Notes: generated by a model not told the origin, from the sequence alone. Shown: positions 45,016-56,838, counted from the first letter of the stretch. The stretch is 64,000 nt of DNA from Mesotaenium endlicherianum (GCA_009602735.1 WELA01000485.1:5246-69245); one strand, 5' to 3'. Made by a program: numbers and translations.

Positions 45016-45770
45016 TGAAAGGGGCAAAGTGCCCTAGTGGAAGCGTAGTATCTCACGAGGAAAGAAACTAGTTGCAATCATACTAAAGAGCGCAGCGGCA
45101 TATCACTAAGAAAGCTTAAAAAAATTTCTCAATATTTTGAGTGGCAAGAAATTGCTCACAAATGATGTAGGATGGAAGGCCTTGTCATTACAAACCCGTA
45201 AAAATTTACAGAAGTGAAAACTGATAAGAAACGAAGTAGTTATGCCTATTTATAGTTTTCTACGACGGTCGCTTGCCCCTAGGCGGGAGGGCCGCTTAGC
45301 AACGGATTTCCTTAAAGTGTTTGTCAAATTGTCCCTTCCAAAACATTCGTGAGAAAGCCAGATCAGTCTCATCTGACGTGTCGGGTCGATTTGACGTCCA
45401 CATGCATGCATCGAAATACCTAGAATATACCAACTTAGACGCGCTAGGCTAATCCGAAACTTCTAGGTAAATCGACCTAGTCCGCACTCCGCGTCAGCCG
45501 AACTTACGTGAAGGTTCAATTCATTCTAACGGCTCAGATCGCTCGACGCTGTTGGTCAATCCGTCGGTCGCGCTCACCGCGAATAAAGGATAGTCGTCAA
45601 CCGACCTCAAAACTAATTAAACTTCGAAAATCCATAACTCTCTCAATACTTGACCAAATTCGATGAACTTTATATCAAAATGATCAAAAACATGCATTCT
45701 ACACTACTTGCCAATCAAAACATACTTTCATGAAACTCAAAAATGCACTTTATATACTTATGACCTTACA
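45016..45770 (-). repeat. Element G 5' LTR
   Basis: 755 bp, TGAAAGGGGC to TATGACCTTACA in plus-strand reading. It directly abuts B2 sequence at 45771. Confidence 0.88.
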
Positions 45771-47114
45771 GTTTGGCAACCTCGGATCATGGAGGGAGTG
45801 GAAGCTGTGAGTAACAGGGACCGTGGCCCGCAAGAGCTGCTGCCAGTCCCTTATCCAGTTAAGTCTGCTGCCAATTTGATGCCTAGAGTAGACCCACTGC
45901 CGCAAGGCATTGTGAGGTTGGAAGATCCCTTTCGCAGGAAAGGAGTAGTAGGGCTAGAATTGTTTGCCGGACTTGGTTTTGGAACCATCTTACTGATTCA
46001 GCGAGGTATCCAGGTTTCCAAAGTACTGTATGTGGACAATGATAAATGTGCTTTCACAGCATTTAAGGAGGTCATGAGTCAGATGCGGCAAATGTACCAT
46101 TTCAAGGCGTTGGTGCCTACTAGTTTGGTGCGTCTTGCTGGAGGAAAAATTCTCAACGTGAAGTCTGAGGACCTGTATGGTTACAGGATTGACTGGATCT
46201 TTCGGGGATTCTCTTGTCAACCTTTCTTGCAAGCTGGGAACAGGAGGAGATTCAATGACCCGCGAGCACAACACTGGGGATGGATGGTGAAAATCATCAA
46301 TCTGCTGCGGGAACGCCAGCATATCTACCCACCAGTGTTTGTGATTGAGAATGTACATCCAGGGATGGATTACAACCAGATGAAGCCAGGAGATCCATGG
46401 CTGGTCTTCGACTCCACCCTGGGTCATCATGTATTGATCAACAACGCCAGACACGGAGGACTCTCACACCGGGCTAGACTATTCTGGACTAACGGCATGT
46501 CCATTGAAATCCTGAGGGAGATGGAGGAGATTACGCGGCGCTCACCAACAGCAGTATCTGTAGGAAAATCACTGATGGTGGAAACCAAGCCAATGATCAG
46601 GAGAGATTCCTTCCCACAGTACGTCATCAACGAGCCAGGCCGGCCAAGGGTGGTGCTGCCCACCTTCACGGCATACCCAAGATCACGCGCATTCGTGAAT
46701 GGAGGACCAGGAATGGTCAAGAATGCGCACGACAGAGAAGCTCAGTGGAGAGAGCCGACAGCTGAAGAGAACGGAAGGTGCCTCGGGTTACCCAACTCCA
46801 TTGCACAAGAAATTGTTGCGATGGTGGGACAAGACGACGCTGGGAAGATATTCGGCAATATGATTGGGCATCACTCCATGACGTGGTTGGTGGAGACAAT
46901 CATGACGTGGCAGCAGATGACATTCTCTGAGAAGCCTATGCCCAGGCCGAGACCAGTAACGATTGGAGTCCAGGTGGTGCCAACCTCTGATCAGAGAGCT
47001 ATCAGAGAAGCGCATCAGCGACAAGAAGAATATGGTGTTGAAAGGGACGCAGCTGAGGCTGACCAAGGTGAAGCACTCAGAAAAACCAGAGTGGCAGAGC
47101 TGACCAGGTGTTAA
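45771..47114 (+). CDS. B2 C5-cytosine DNA methyltransferase, longest copy
   Basis: One open stretch covers the domain (about 45942-46900). In order: ELFAGLGFGTILL (motif I), CQPFLQAGNRRRFNDPRAQ (motif IV region), VFVIENVHPGMDYNQMKPGD (motif VI), GGLSHRARLFWTNGM (motif VIII-like), REPTAEENGRCLGLPNSIAQ (motif IX-like) and IFGNMIGHHSMTWLVETIM (motif X-like). The GIQV after motif I and HRARLFW recall DNMT3/DRM enzymes, in which the corresponding stretches are GIQV and HRARYFW; CQ after Pro-like position IV recalls other C5 families. About 310 residues suit a bare catalytic domain with no visible reader or target-recognition module beyond it. Location inside pol makes it element-borne. Whether it was active is unknown. 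Confidence 0.9.
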   Translation, partial: VWQPRIMEGVEAVSNRDRGPQELLPVPYPVKSAANLMPRVDPLPQGIVRLEDPFRRKGVVGLELFAGLGFGTILLIQRGIQVSKVLYVDNDKCAFTAFKEVMSQMRQMYHFKALVPTSLVRLAGGKILNVKSEDLYGYRIDWIFRGFSCQPFLQAGNRRRFNDPRAQHWGWMVKIINLLRERQHIYPPVFVIENVHPGMDYNQMKPGDPWLVFDSTLGHHVLINNARHGGLSHRARLFWTNGMSIEILREMEEITRRSPTAVSVGKSLMVETKPMIRRDSFPQYVINEPGRPRVVLPTFTAYPRSRAFVNGGPGMVKNAHDREAQWREPTAEENGRCLGLPNSIAQEIVAMVGQDDAGKIFGNMIGHHSMTWLVETIMTWQQMTFSEKPMPRPRPVTIGVQVVPTSDQRAIREAHQRQEEYGVERDAAEADQGEALRKTRVAELTRC

Positions 47115-47119
47115 GACCT

Positions 47120-48973
47120 ACTGGCACGAATTGACAATCGGATGACGGCTCTACACGACCCTCTGGAAAGAGAGTTGCGAAGGCTGCGGGATGACGTAGC
47201 CATGGAAGACCAGGCAACTGGTGAAGCAAACCCTTTGGCGAGCGCTGCAGCAAGCAAATCATAGGAGGTCCCATTATCTGCAGAATGCTCCAGCCAAATA
47301 TTTGTGAGGATGCCGGAATGGGAGGAAGAGACCACTTATGAGTTACGGAACATGGCCCAAGACCAGGTCTACGGAAGCCCATTCCCAGGCGCGGCAACGT
47401 CAAGATATGGAGAACGCCAGTGCAATATTAGCAAATGGGCCGAAGAATGCAGTCAGAATTCAGGAAATTTTGGAGGGTCTGGAAAGACCATTTTCTTGGA
47501 GGTGATTTTTGAAGAACGCAAGAAGGAGACGGTCGAGAGATTGCCCGCCACACCTGTTTTGATGAGCCCAGAGCCAGAGACCAAAGGGCAACCACAAGGC
47601 ACAGTTACCAGCACAGCTGAGTCGATCACCAGGCAAATCATGGAGCAGTTGCTGGAAGCAGACGCCCCTCGACTCAAGGAAGAGAAAGTGGCGAAAGCAG
47701 CTCGCGCTCTACAGTCAGCCATCATCAACATGGCGAGGCTCAACACAGGAGGGGATGAAGAACCGCCGCCTCCTGGAACGGAGAAGCCGGAGGAGGGAGA
47801 GACTGCAGAGATGCAAGGCCTCCCAGAGTTTGCGTTACCGTCACTCAACAATGGAGTGGAAGCAAGGGAAGAAGTTCCACTTTTTCCCACGCCAGAGTTG
47901 GATCTGCTTGACTTGCAGGAGCTGAGGACAGACGACTGGGTAGCTGACCACCAGATGGGGCCAAGCCCAGCAGACCTTTATGAAGAACTAAGGTTACCAA
48001 CATCTAGTACCCCTATTGCTAGTCTTTCAGTGGCAGAGCCCAAGTCAACCGCACGACCGCCGCAACGGCAGGAGGTGACTACCTGCACTGCTAAAGTTGA
48101 GACAGCGCAAGATAAGCCCGAGGGTCGCGCAAGCAGACCAAGGAAGGCGGCCCGTGAGGGTAACGCATCTTTTAAGAGGATGCTAAAGCGATATTTCAAG
48201 CATAAGGGGAAGGCTCACAGAGAGGGCGTTTCGCGAGGAACCACAGCCCCACCCCCTCCGCCTCTGCGGGATATTCTGCAGAGAGAGGGAGAGGACGGCT
48301 TGATTCGAAGGGCAATGGCATTGGGCATCAGTGTGCCGCTAGGCATTAACACGCCCTTGTTGCAACTATCAGATCTTAGGATGCAAAGGCCGGAGGCACC
48401 TGCTCCCATGACACCTGCAATCCCATAATGGGAACTGATGGATCTGAGAAACACCATCAGTCGCTTGACCGCAGCAGATGATGCTTTCCTCGAACAACTA
48501 GCGGCACCTCAAAGGCTGCAAACGTTGGTGCAGGCATGGACGGTCACACCACCCGCAAGAGAGGAGTATGGCACGACCGTCGCCCGCATGGCTAGTATTG
48601 AGCGAAAGTGGGGCTGGGTAATCAGCCCTAGGACAGATCCTGCAGGTTGGCCAGTGGCAAACCAACCTCGGCCACGTGAAGAAGGAGGAACCGGGACCAA
48701 TTGGACTGCAGTCGACGAAGAAATGTTCCTGAGGCAACCCATTCGGAGGCGCCTGACGTACACCTCATCGCAAGAGAGGCGACGCGTCATTGGGAAATGT
48801 AATAAGCCTAGGAAACAGGCTGCAGAGCCTATGGCAACGGAGGAGCAAGCTGCAAAGCCTGCTACCCCACCTCCTAAGAATCAGGCAGAAAAGCCTGAGA
48901 GCCAGAATTAGGCAAAAAAGCCCGAGGGCCAGGATGAGGGCGGAAAGCCCCCACCTGCACCCAAGAAGTAGCA
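47120..48973 (+). CDS. B2 unknown region between methyltransferase and reverse transcriptase
   Basis: Partner of 8955-11755 in B1, here without the solo LTR. A 374-codon open stretch (47304-48428) is followed by a 157-codon one (48438-48911). The features are the same: Glu/Pro-rich disorder, helical ITRQIMEQLLEADAPRLKEE, basic MLKRYFKHKGKAHRE, proline run PPPPPLRDILQREGED, Trp segment KWGWVISPRTDPAGWP, and a Lys/Pro/Ala/Glu tail. Retention of long open stretches in both copies suggests it was translated. No domain recognised. Confidence 0.62.
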
Positions 48974-50300
48974 ACTACTGGATGCCTTTGTTGGGGAGAA
49001 GCAACTTGAAACTGAGACTTTTGCCATTGGGAAAATGGTCTCAGCCCAGTAGAGAGCACAAGTAGAAAGGTTGCTAAAGAAACACCGCAAGGTGTTTGCT
49101 TTTACAAAGGAGGAGATTGGTAGAACCACTGCCAGTGTGTGTGAGGTCACACTAACTACTGATAACCCAGATTGACTTGGGCCGCATAAGCTCAGTCAGA
49201 CAGAGTGGGACTGTGCGGAGAAAACTTGCTGAAGAGCTGCATAAGCTCCGCATGATTGAAAAATTCACCTCAGTGCATGGGGCTCCCACAATAGTAGTCG
49301 CTAAAAAGGACGAGGCCGGCAATTACATTGCCACTCGTATGTGTGGAAATTAGAGGCGACTGAATCTCTACACTGAGCCAGACAGCTATGTGATGCCTAC
49401 GCCGGAGCCGATCTTTGCGATTGCCACCACTGGGAAGGTGTTCAGCATCATCAATTTGCGCCAAGGCTTCAACCAGATCCCAGTGAAAACAGAAGATCAA
49501 GGTAAGATCGCTTTCTGGGCTTAAAGGGAACTTTGGCAATGGACAGTAATGCTGTTTGGGCTGAAAAATGCCCCAGCCATATTTCAGAGGACTATGGATA
49601 AAGTGCTGGAGGGGCTGGATTTTGCTAAGCCATACATTGACGATGTGGTAGTATTCAGCGAGTCCATAGAGGAGCACCCCGAGCACTTGGAACAAGTGTT
49701 CCAGCGCCTGGAGAAATTCCAGATGAAGCTGCATCCTGGGAAGTGCAAATTCTTTGAGGCACATGTGCCTTACCTAGGACATGAGATTGGGAACAATGCT
49801 ATATCCCCTCAGGCTGTGAAGACTGAGGCCATTTACAAGATACCTGCACCTGCAAATTTGTCTAACTTGAAAGCTCTGTTAGGGCTAAGCGGATACTATC
49901 GTAAGTTTGTGAAGGATTATAGCAGAATTGCTAAACTCCTGACGGAACTCCTGAAAAAGGATGTGCCTTTTGCGTGGACAGAAGCTCAGGATAAAGCCAT
50001 GAACGAGCTTAAGAAGCGGCTGGTAACAGCCCCAGTCTTGCGAACGCCTGACTACTCCAAGCCGTTTAATCTGCACACTCACTGGAGTCATGTGGGAATT
50101 GGCGCAGTGCTCACTCAGTCCGCAAGCCCTAGAGAGAAGTATGTCATTGCCTATGCCTCAGGCTCCAACAATCGAGCGGAGAGCAACTACTCGTCCTACG
50201 AGGAGAGCTGCTGGCAGTGGTTTGGGTTGTCACACACTTCAGAGAGTATCTGTGGGGAAGACCCTTCACGCTGATCACGGATCACTCACCATTACTATGG
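48974..50300 (+). pseudogene. B2 reverse transcriptase and start of RNase H
   Basis: Near-identical to B1: FGLKNAPAIFQRTMDKVLEG, YIDDVVVFSESIEEHPEHLE, LLGLSGYYRKFVKDYSRIAK. It then continues without element C through REKYVIAYASGSNNRAESNY to the insertion of element I. It shows the empty-site sequence for element C (ASPREKYV). Damaged. Confidence 0.88.
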
Positions 50301-51243
50301 TGTTACGTTTCTGCTTTTCGAGAGGAACTTTCCTCGGTATTCAAGGAATATTTGATTCAAGTGGAAGGAAAATCTGTATAATTGTGCAAATCGACGAATA
50401 CTCGAAAGAGCGAAGATGTAAACTAACGTAGAACGTGTGCTTGTGAGAGTTGCACTCACAATGACTCTACAGGTATTTAAACCTGTACAACATGAGGCAC
50501 TGGAGTGCTTCGAGTCACCACCTTGGGCATTGGTTCATGTTCAACGAAAACGGTCGAAGGGACGTGTCCCATTCGGCCGAATGCTCAAAACGCGCCGTTT
50601 GGCGGTTTGGAGACTTTTCAATGGTTTTCCGAAAACCGGTTCGCGCCAGACGGGCGTTTTCGCGTTCTCGCGACTTTTCGAAAAGTCGCGACTGTTCGCG
50701 GAGTCGCGTTCAAATGATTACGTCATGAACCAGGAGTTACGAGTAACTACTTGGCCAATTGGTATAGGTGTGAACGTTTCAAACGACAAGTCGCGGGTTC
50801 GAATCCGCGTCGATGTACAGCGACTTTGCATATTTCGTTTCGTTTGTCTTTACGACGGTTTGTTCGTATCTTGATACGACGGTTTGTTCGTATTAACGAC
50901 TGGTCGTAAATTCGAAATCTGTGATTGTGCATTGTCGAAATAATGACAATCAAATCAACTTAATCAATCAATGATTTAATGAGTTATCATCTCATAATTA
51001 ATCAAAGTAGCTTTATGAATAATTATGTCGTACTTTTGCGAAGTAGTCGAGTTACGTTACGACGCTTTTTGCAATAGTATCTCGGTCGTTTCGCCAATCG
51101 ACCAGGAATTAATCGGCACACATGTGTGGCGAATAATTAAATATGATGCAATCATTTATCAAATAGTATGATAAATAGTGTAACGTACTTTAGGTAATTT
51201 GGAAAACGTCCCAAATACGCCTAAAATAGCTCGGATCGTTACA
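50301..51243 (-). repeat. Element I 3' LTR
   Basis: 943 bp, TGTTACGTTTCTGC to CGGATCGTTACA in plus-strand reading, exactly the length of the solo LTR. Contains the tRNA-like segment at 50745-50820. Confidence 0.94.
50745..50820 (+). other. tRNA-like segment with A and B boxes in element I 3' LTR
   Basis: A-box-like TGGCCAATTGG (50752-50762) and perfect B box GGTTCGAATCC (50796-50806), on the strand opposite to the element's genes. No full cloverleaf. Confidence 0.65.
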
Positions 51244-51260
51244 CTCCTCCCCCCTTAAAA
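51244..51260 (-). other. Element I polypurine tract
   Basis: The minus strand reads TTAAGGGGGGAGGAG next to the 3' LTR. Confidence 0.85.
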
Positions 51261-51395
51261 GAACTTAACGTCCTCGTTAAGCGTACGTCTTTTAAGTCTT
51301 AATGTGTCAATACTAGTCTATACTAGTCTTGACTAGCGGAAAACACTGGTTTGAGCGATTGGACGGTGCATCATCACAGGGACGTAAAAGAGCAA

Positions 51396-54300
51396 TTACT
51401 TGGCCGCGTCTCTTTTGCGTTTGTTCTTTGGTGTACAAAGCGCGCCTCGTAGCACACCTGCCTTAGCGCAGAGCTCTTGAGCTTGAGGCCATCGTAACCA
51501 ATATCTTTGAACCAAATCCTTACAATTTAGGAGGATCTCATCCTGAGGTTCGTACGAATTCCAACTGGAATCGTAATCGAGCCATTTGATGAAAAGCTCC
51601 ACTCGCGGAGGCTTATGACGGGTGTAGCGGTGTCCCAACACCTCTTGTACATCCCAGGCCTTATCATCATCGTCGAGTTCCAACTCTGGTGCTTGTGGCT
51701 GATAGCGGCCATCGGACCTAAACAATTTTAGTAAACTGACATGGAACACAGGATGCGTTCGCCCCATAGATTTAGGCAAATCCAGTCGATATGCTACAGG
51801 TCCGACCTTTGCAGTTTCGATAAAAGGGCCTACCCAGCGAGGCAGAAGCTTGCGCTTCCCTGGGTGCTTGAGTTGGAGGTTTTTAGTTTGCAAAAGTACT
51901 TTATTGCCAACTTCAAAACTTAATTCAGTCCTGTGCGTGTCAGCGAACATTTTTTGTTGGTCGCGAGCAGCGGCTAAGGCCAATTTCGCGCTCTTGTGCA
52001 CCTCGTGAAGAGAGTGGACAAATAAGCGTGCACTTGGTACTCTCATGGTTGATGTCCCCGTCCCACCGAGAACCGAGCGTGTGAGGGGAGTGTGCGGATG
52101 TCTTCCATAGTTAAGGAAAAATGGAGTTTCCTTAACACTTTCCTGATAAGCATTATTAACTGCGAACTCTGCAACGGACACGAGGGTGTCCCAGTTGTCT
52201 TGACGAGGATTCACATAATGCCTAAGGAACTGTTGCAGAATCCGGTTCAGGCGTTCTGTCTGACCATCGGTCTGAGGATGGAAGCTAGTTGACATCTTAA
52301 GGTTTGTGCCAAAATGCGAGCAAACTTCCTGCCAGAAGTGGCTCGTAAATCGACTATCACGATCGCTTATGATCTCTTTCGGCATACCATGCAACTTGAA
52401 CACGTGATCCACGAAGAGACGCGCGGTCTCGACTGCATCAAGTGATGGTTTAGTGGCCACAAAGTGTACCATCTTAGTGAAACGATCCACGACCGTTAAC
52501 ACCCCATTGTGTCCTCTAGCGGTGGTAGGCAATTCAACGACAAAGTCGAGGCTTATGCTTTCCCAAGGAGCACCTGCAAGTTCTAATGGTTGCAACTTCC
52601 TAGCTGGCCACGTATGGCTCGGCTTATTCCTCTGACATGTCGCGCAGTTGATGATGTACTCAGTAACATCAACCTTGAGGGAAGGCCAAATGTACCCTCG
52701 GCGCAAAAGATGTGTGGTTTTGGTAATCCATGATGACCACAGTAAGGAGAGTCATGCGCTTCCCGTAGGAGCTCATGTCTTACTCGGCCTTCTGGGACAG
52801 CAATGCGCCCATTGTGCCACCAAAAACCGTCCTCAAACGTATAGTCTGAGTGTCCTTTTCTTTTGTCCATTCTGTCCATCGTCACGGCTACACAGCTCAA
52901 GTCAAAACCCTGGAGATCTAGGAAAAACGGATCTTTGAGATAGCCCTCTTGAAATAGTTGATGCAGGTCAAGTACTTCAGAAGTTTGCACGCTATCCAAA
53001 TCGGGTTGGCCCGCGTCACCAGGCCAGGCAACGCCAATCGGCTGGGGGGGTACAGCAGAATCAAGGGTGGCCGCCCTCGAAACCTGACCATTTCGTCCTT
53101 GCAAACTAGCAACAGTCCCCAACATCAAGTGGTGGAGGGGAATTCGACTTAATGGGTCCGCAACATTATTGCGACCAGGGCGATACGCACAGTTAAAGTG
53201 GAATCGTTGCAAGAACTCAGACCATCTCGTCTGGCGCCTCGATAGCGTTGGCTGTATTTGAAAGAAGGTATTTGGACAGTGGTCCGTGATCACGGTCAAA
53301 CCCTTGCAACCTTCCAAATAACATCGCCAAGTTTTTAAAGCATATATGAATGCCCAGAGCTCCTACTCTGTCGTTGAGTAATTTTGTTTGGCAGGTGTCA
53401 GCTTTCAACTCTCAAAACTTATAGGCTTGCCCGCCTGCAACAGGACAGTCCCTACTCGAACACCAGACGCATTGGCGACTACCTCGTAAGGCAAGTCGGG
53501 ATCGGCTAATGAGAGAAGAGGCGCATTAGTGAGTGCATACTTAATGCGCTCGAACGCAATCTGCGTAGTCTCATTCCAAATGAAAAGTCTATCTTTCCTT
53601 GTCAGAGCAGTGAGTGGCGCGGCCATCACTGAGTAACCTTGCAGAAACTTGCGAAAGTAGTTTGCAAACCCAAGGAATGAACGAACAGTATGCACATATG
53701 TCGCGACAGGCCAATCTGCGCCACACGCAATCTTGGCTGGGTCAGGGCGCACCCCTTTCGAACCCACTATATGTCTGAGGTACAAAAGTTCATCCTTTAG
53801 GAAGGAACGTTTCTTGAGCTTAGCATACAGCTCTTGCTCACGAAGGATTTGCAACACCAACTTGAGGTGCTTGTAATGCTCGTCCCTGTTCTTTGAATAG
53901 ACGAGGATATCGTCGAGGTAAACCTGGACGAACTTTCCCAAGTAAGGTCTAAACAAATCGTTCATCGTGCTTTGGAATGTCGCTGGTGCATGTGTCAGTC
54001 CAAAACTTAGGACTCTGTATTGGAAGTGTCCAATAGGCGTACGAAACGCTGTCTTTAGAACATCCTCTGGTGTGATTCGTATCTGATGATAGCCTTGGGC
54101 TAAATCGAGCGAGGAGAACACGTATGCCCCCTGCAGTGAATCAAACAAGTCATCAATGCGAGGCAACGAATAGCGGTTCTTGACCGTTATGTTGTTCAGC
54201 GCACAATAATCAATGCACATCTTGAGCGTACCATCTTTCTTTTGGACAAAGAGTATGGGGGCCCCAAATGGAGAAGAGCTCGGCTCAGTCCCTCCTTTCT

Positions 54301-55465
54301 CAAGCAAATCGCTAATTTGGGCTTTCATTTCGTTCATCTCCAACGGGCTGAGGCGATAAATTGGTCGCCAAGTTGGTAGAGCATCAGGAACGAGAGGAAC
54401 CGTATGTCCAATACCCCTATCAGGCGGGAGGCCAGGCGGTATTTCACTTGGGAACACTAACTTGTACTTTTGCAAAAGAGCAGAAAGTTCAGCTGTAAGT
54501 GTGTCTTCATGACCAGTCAAATCGAGTGTAGGCTCCTCCTTGGAGAGCTTAGTGACTGGGGAATCAGGTCGTAGTAATCCAAAGAAAACATTGTGACCTT
54601 TCTTTGCCAAACGTCTAGCTTGCTTTATGGACAATAGAAGAGTCTTGGAGGGACTTTCTAATTCCATATCGGGCTTTAGGGATTGAAGAGTGATCTTCCT
54701 TGTCCCTTTGCGTACAATGCATGTCTTTTGACTGAAGTCAAGCAATGCACTTGTTTGCGTAAGCCAAGTTGTTCCCAAAATTGCATCAATACCCTCGGGC
54801 AACTTAGTAACATAGAATTGTTCGTGGCCGATGTATGATTGCACTTTGAGCTGCAACTTTATCTTTCCAAGAGTACAAGCTAAGGAACCATCGCCAAGTC
54901 GAAGGTCCTCGTTCTTGAGTGTTGGAATCAACTTCATCCCTTGTGCAAAACGTGCACTAATGAAGCTCACTGACGCGCCTGAATCAATGATGGTGAAGCA
55001 TGACTTGCCTGAAACTTTCGCGCCAAACGTCATACTTAGCCCCAAAGAAGCATTATACATCGCTAGCAATGTCCTCGCCTTAAGAGGAATGTGGGAAATA
55101 TGGAGGTCCTTTACAAGAATCCCATTTTGCGTTGCCAATCCCGCGCGAAATTGAGTGAAAGGCTCATCGTACGCGCGTCGTGTTGCGAATGCAGCAATAT
55201 AAATTGGTGCAAGGCACATGTGCATTCTCCTTAAATGAGCCAAGTGTGCGTAACACTTTGCAAGGTTAGAATCATGCGGCTGAAAGTGCAAGAACATGCA
55301 ATCATGGATGCACTCGAGTTCCAAAAACTCGACAAAGCTCAACACTTGCATACAAATATATTTGTTTTGAATTATATTTATATCGGGTATGCCAGAGTGT
55401 ACAAGAACCTTTGGTGCTTGCGAACAAACACCTAGAATTTCCTGCTCACTAAGTCGTGTTGTCAA
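51396..55465 (-). pseudogene. Element I pol region: protease, RT, RNase H, integrase, chromodomain
   Basis: The first open stretch (55465-53405, 686 codons) starts with about 160 residues of unknown, Cys- and His-containing sequence. It then has a retropepsin-like segment (CFTIIDSGASVSFISARFAQ), reverse transcriptase (KKDGTLKMCIDYCALNNITV; QVYLDDILVYSKNRDEHYKH) and the start of RNase H. Further left are RNase H (LTVITDHCPNTFFQIQPTLS), the integrase zinc-binding and core parts ([60 protein letters not shown]) and a chromodomain-like end (VELFIKWLDYDSSWNSYEPQ). A few breaks. Confidence 0.9.
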
Positions 55466-55486
55466 TAGCTAAACAATAGCTATTTA

Positions 55487-56158
55487 TCACAAATAAGGGC
55501 AGCGAATATAATCGACGCTAGCATTTATGCAATGGCCGCAATAATGGTCGCCTGACCGATCACGATACAAATCCCTGTCAAAGAGATGCTCAAAAAGACT
55601 AACACGGTGGGTAGACCACATGTAATCAACGTACCCACAATATGTGGTGTATCCCCGAACGGGCATGGGCGGACGAACAAAACCCGAGCGGTTGCGGAAC
55701 CGAGGGCTATACACATTTTGATAGTCCGCTAGGGTGGGTTGGTCTCGCAATTCCATCCAATGCCCATAATCATTCCACATGTGGTAGTAGTGCTCATGCT
55801 CAAAAAATGGCAAGGAATCAATGACATCCGGCCGTTCACGGGGCGCACGAGGCGACGGTGTACGGCCGCGTGGAGAACGAGAGCGGGTAGGTTCGGGTGT
55901 GGTGTTCCGGAGTTCGGCGTGGGTGGGAGGTGTGGGTGACGAGCGTTCCGGCGACAATATCTCGTAAGATCGAAGATCGACGGGTGATGAGTGGTGCGAG
56001 CCGGGCGGAGCCATCGGCGAATAAGTCGGCGACGGCCGAGTCGGCGCCGAGGCAACACGCGGCGAGACGCGAGGCCGGCGGGGTGAATCGTCGTCAATGT
56101 AGATGATTTCGATCCGACGGCCGCGAGTCATCGCGAACCGAAAATGAATCGAGGGCAA
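55487..56158 (-). CDS. Element I first gene: short Arg/Ser/Pro-rich protein in the gag position
   Basis: A 223-codon open frame; an internal ATG at 56131 (MTRGRRIEIIYIDDDSPRRP) is an equally good start. It lies about 110 bases inside the primer site, where gag should be. The first half is rich in Pro, Ser and Arg with RS-like runs (RSRSPRGRTPSPRAPRERPD). The second half is aromatic (FFEHEHYYHMWNDYGHWMEL) and ends with a Cys pair (HYCGHC). I find neither a capsid domain nor a CCHC knuckle. It could be a diverged or shortened gag, or an unrelated gene that replaced it. Confidence 0.6.
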   Translation of the reverse strand: MPSIHFRFAMTRGRRIEIIYIDDDSPRRPRVSPRVASAPTRPSPTYSPMAPPGSHHSSPVDLRSYEILSPERSSPTPPTHAELRNTTPEPTRSRSPRGRTPSPRAPRERPDVIDSLPFFEHEHYYHMWNDYGHWMELRDQPTLADYQNVYSPRFRNRSGFVRPPMPVRGYTTYCGYVDYMWSTHRVSLFEHLFDRDLYRDRSGDHYCGHCINASVDYIRCPYL

Positions 56159-56265
56159 ATCTACACAGAATCAAGAAAGCGGTTAGATTCGACGACAGAA
56201 ACCGGCAGAAAATCCAACAGATTTTCTAGCCACTAAAACAAAAATTCCTTGGAGAAACCGAGATC

Positions 56266-56278
56266 GGCTCCGATACCA
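56266..56278 (-). other. Element I primer-binding site
   Basis: The minus strand reads TGGTATCGGAGCC, one base inside the 5' LTR, differing from the other elements only in the last base. Confidence 0.88.
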
Positions 56279-56684
56279 ATGTTACGTTTCTGCTTTTCGA
56301 GAGTTCTTTCCTTGGTATTCAAGGAATATTTAATTCAAGTGGAAGGAAAATTTGTATAATTGTGCAAATCGACGAATACTCGAAAGAGCAAAAATGTAAA
56401 CTAACGTAGAATGTGTGCTTGTGAGAGTTGCACTCACGATGACTCTACAGGTATTTATACCTGCACAACATGAGGCACTGGAGTGCTTCGAGTCACCACC
56501 TAGGGCACTGGTTCATGTTCAACGAAAACGGTCGAAGGGACGTGTCCCATTCGGCCGAATGCTCGAAACGCGCCGTTTGGCGGTTTGGAGACTTTTCAAT
56601 GGTTTTCAGAAAACCGGTTCGCGCCAAACGGGCGTTTTCGCGTTCTCGCGACTTTTCGAAAAGTCGCGACTGTTCGCGGAGTCG

Positions 56685-56765
56685 TGTTCAAATAACTACG
56701 TCATGAACCAGGACTTACGAGTAANTGTTCAAATAACTACGTCATGAACCAGGACTTACGAGTAA
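56685..56765. other. Single N between 40-bp direct repeats (assembly join)
   Basis: 56685-56724 and 56726-56765 are identical copies of a 40-bp stretch (TGTTCAAATAACTACG...), separated by the N at 56725. The other two LTRs of the family have one copy. Confidence 0.88.
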
Positions 56766-56838
56766 CTACTTGGCCAATTGGTTTAGGTGTGAACGTTTCA
56801 AACGACAAGTCGCGGGTTCGAATCCGCGTCGATGCAAA
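56764..56838 (+). other. tRNA-like segment with A and B boxes in element I 5' LTR
   Basis: Same as in the 3' LTR: TGGCCAATTGG then GGTTCGAATCC, antisense to the element. Confidence 0.65.

Larger units (their letters stand above)
32623..45770 (-). mobile_element. Element G: damaged Ty3/gypsy chromovirus holding element H
   Basis: On the minus strand: 5' LTR 45016-45770, primer site 45001-45013, a shortened gag, protease, part of reverse transcriptase, then H, then RNase H, integrase and chromodomain, polypurine tract 33364-33380 and 3' LTR 32623-33363. The two LTRs differ more than those of C, D and I, including a rewritten stretch around 32870-32900 versus 45255-45305. The flanks do not match: CAAAG in a D-type LTR on the left, GTTTG in B2 on the right. 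The two ends may come from different insertions joined by recombination. Many breaks. Confidence 0.82.
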
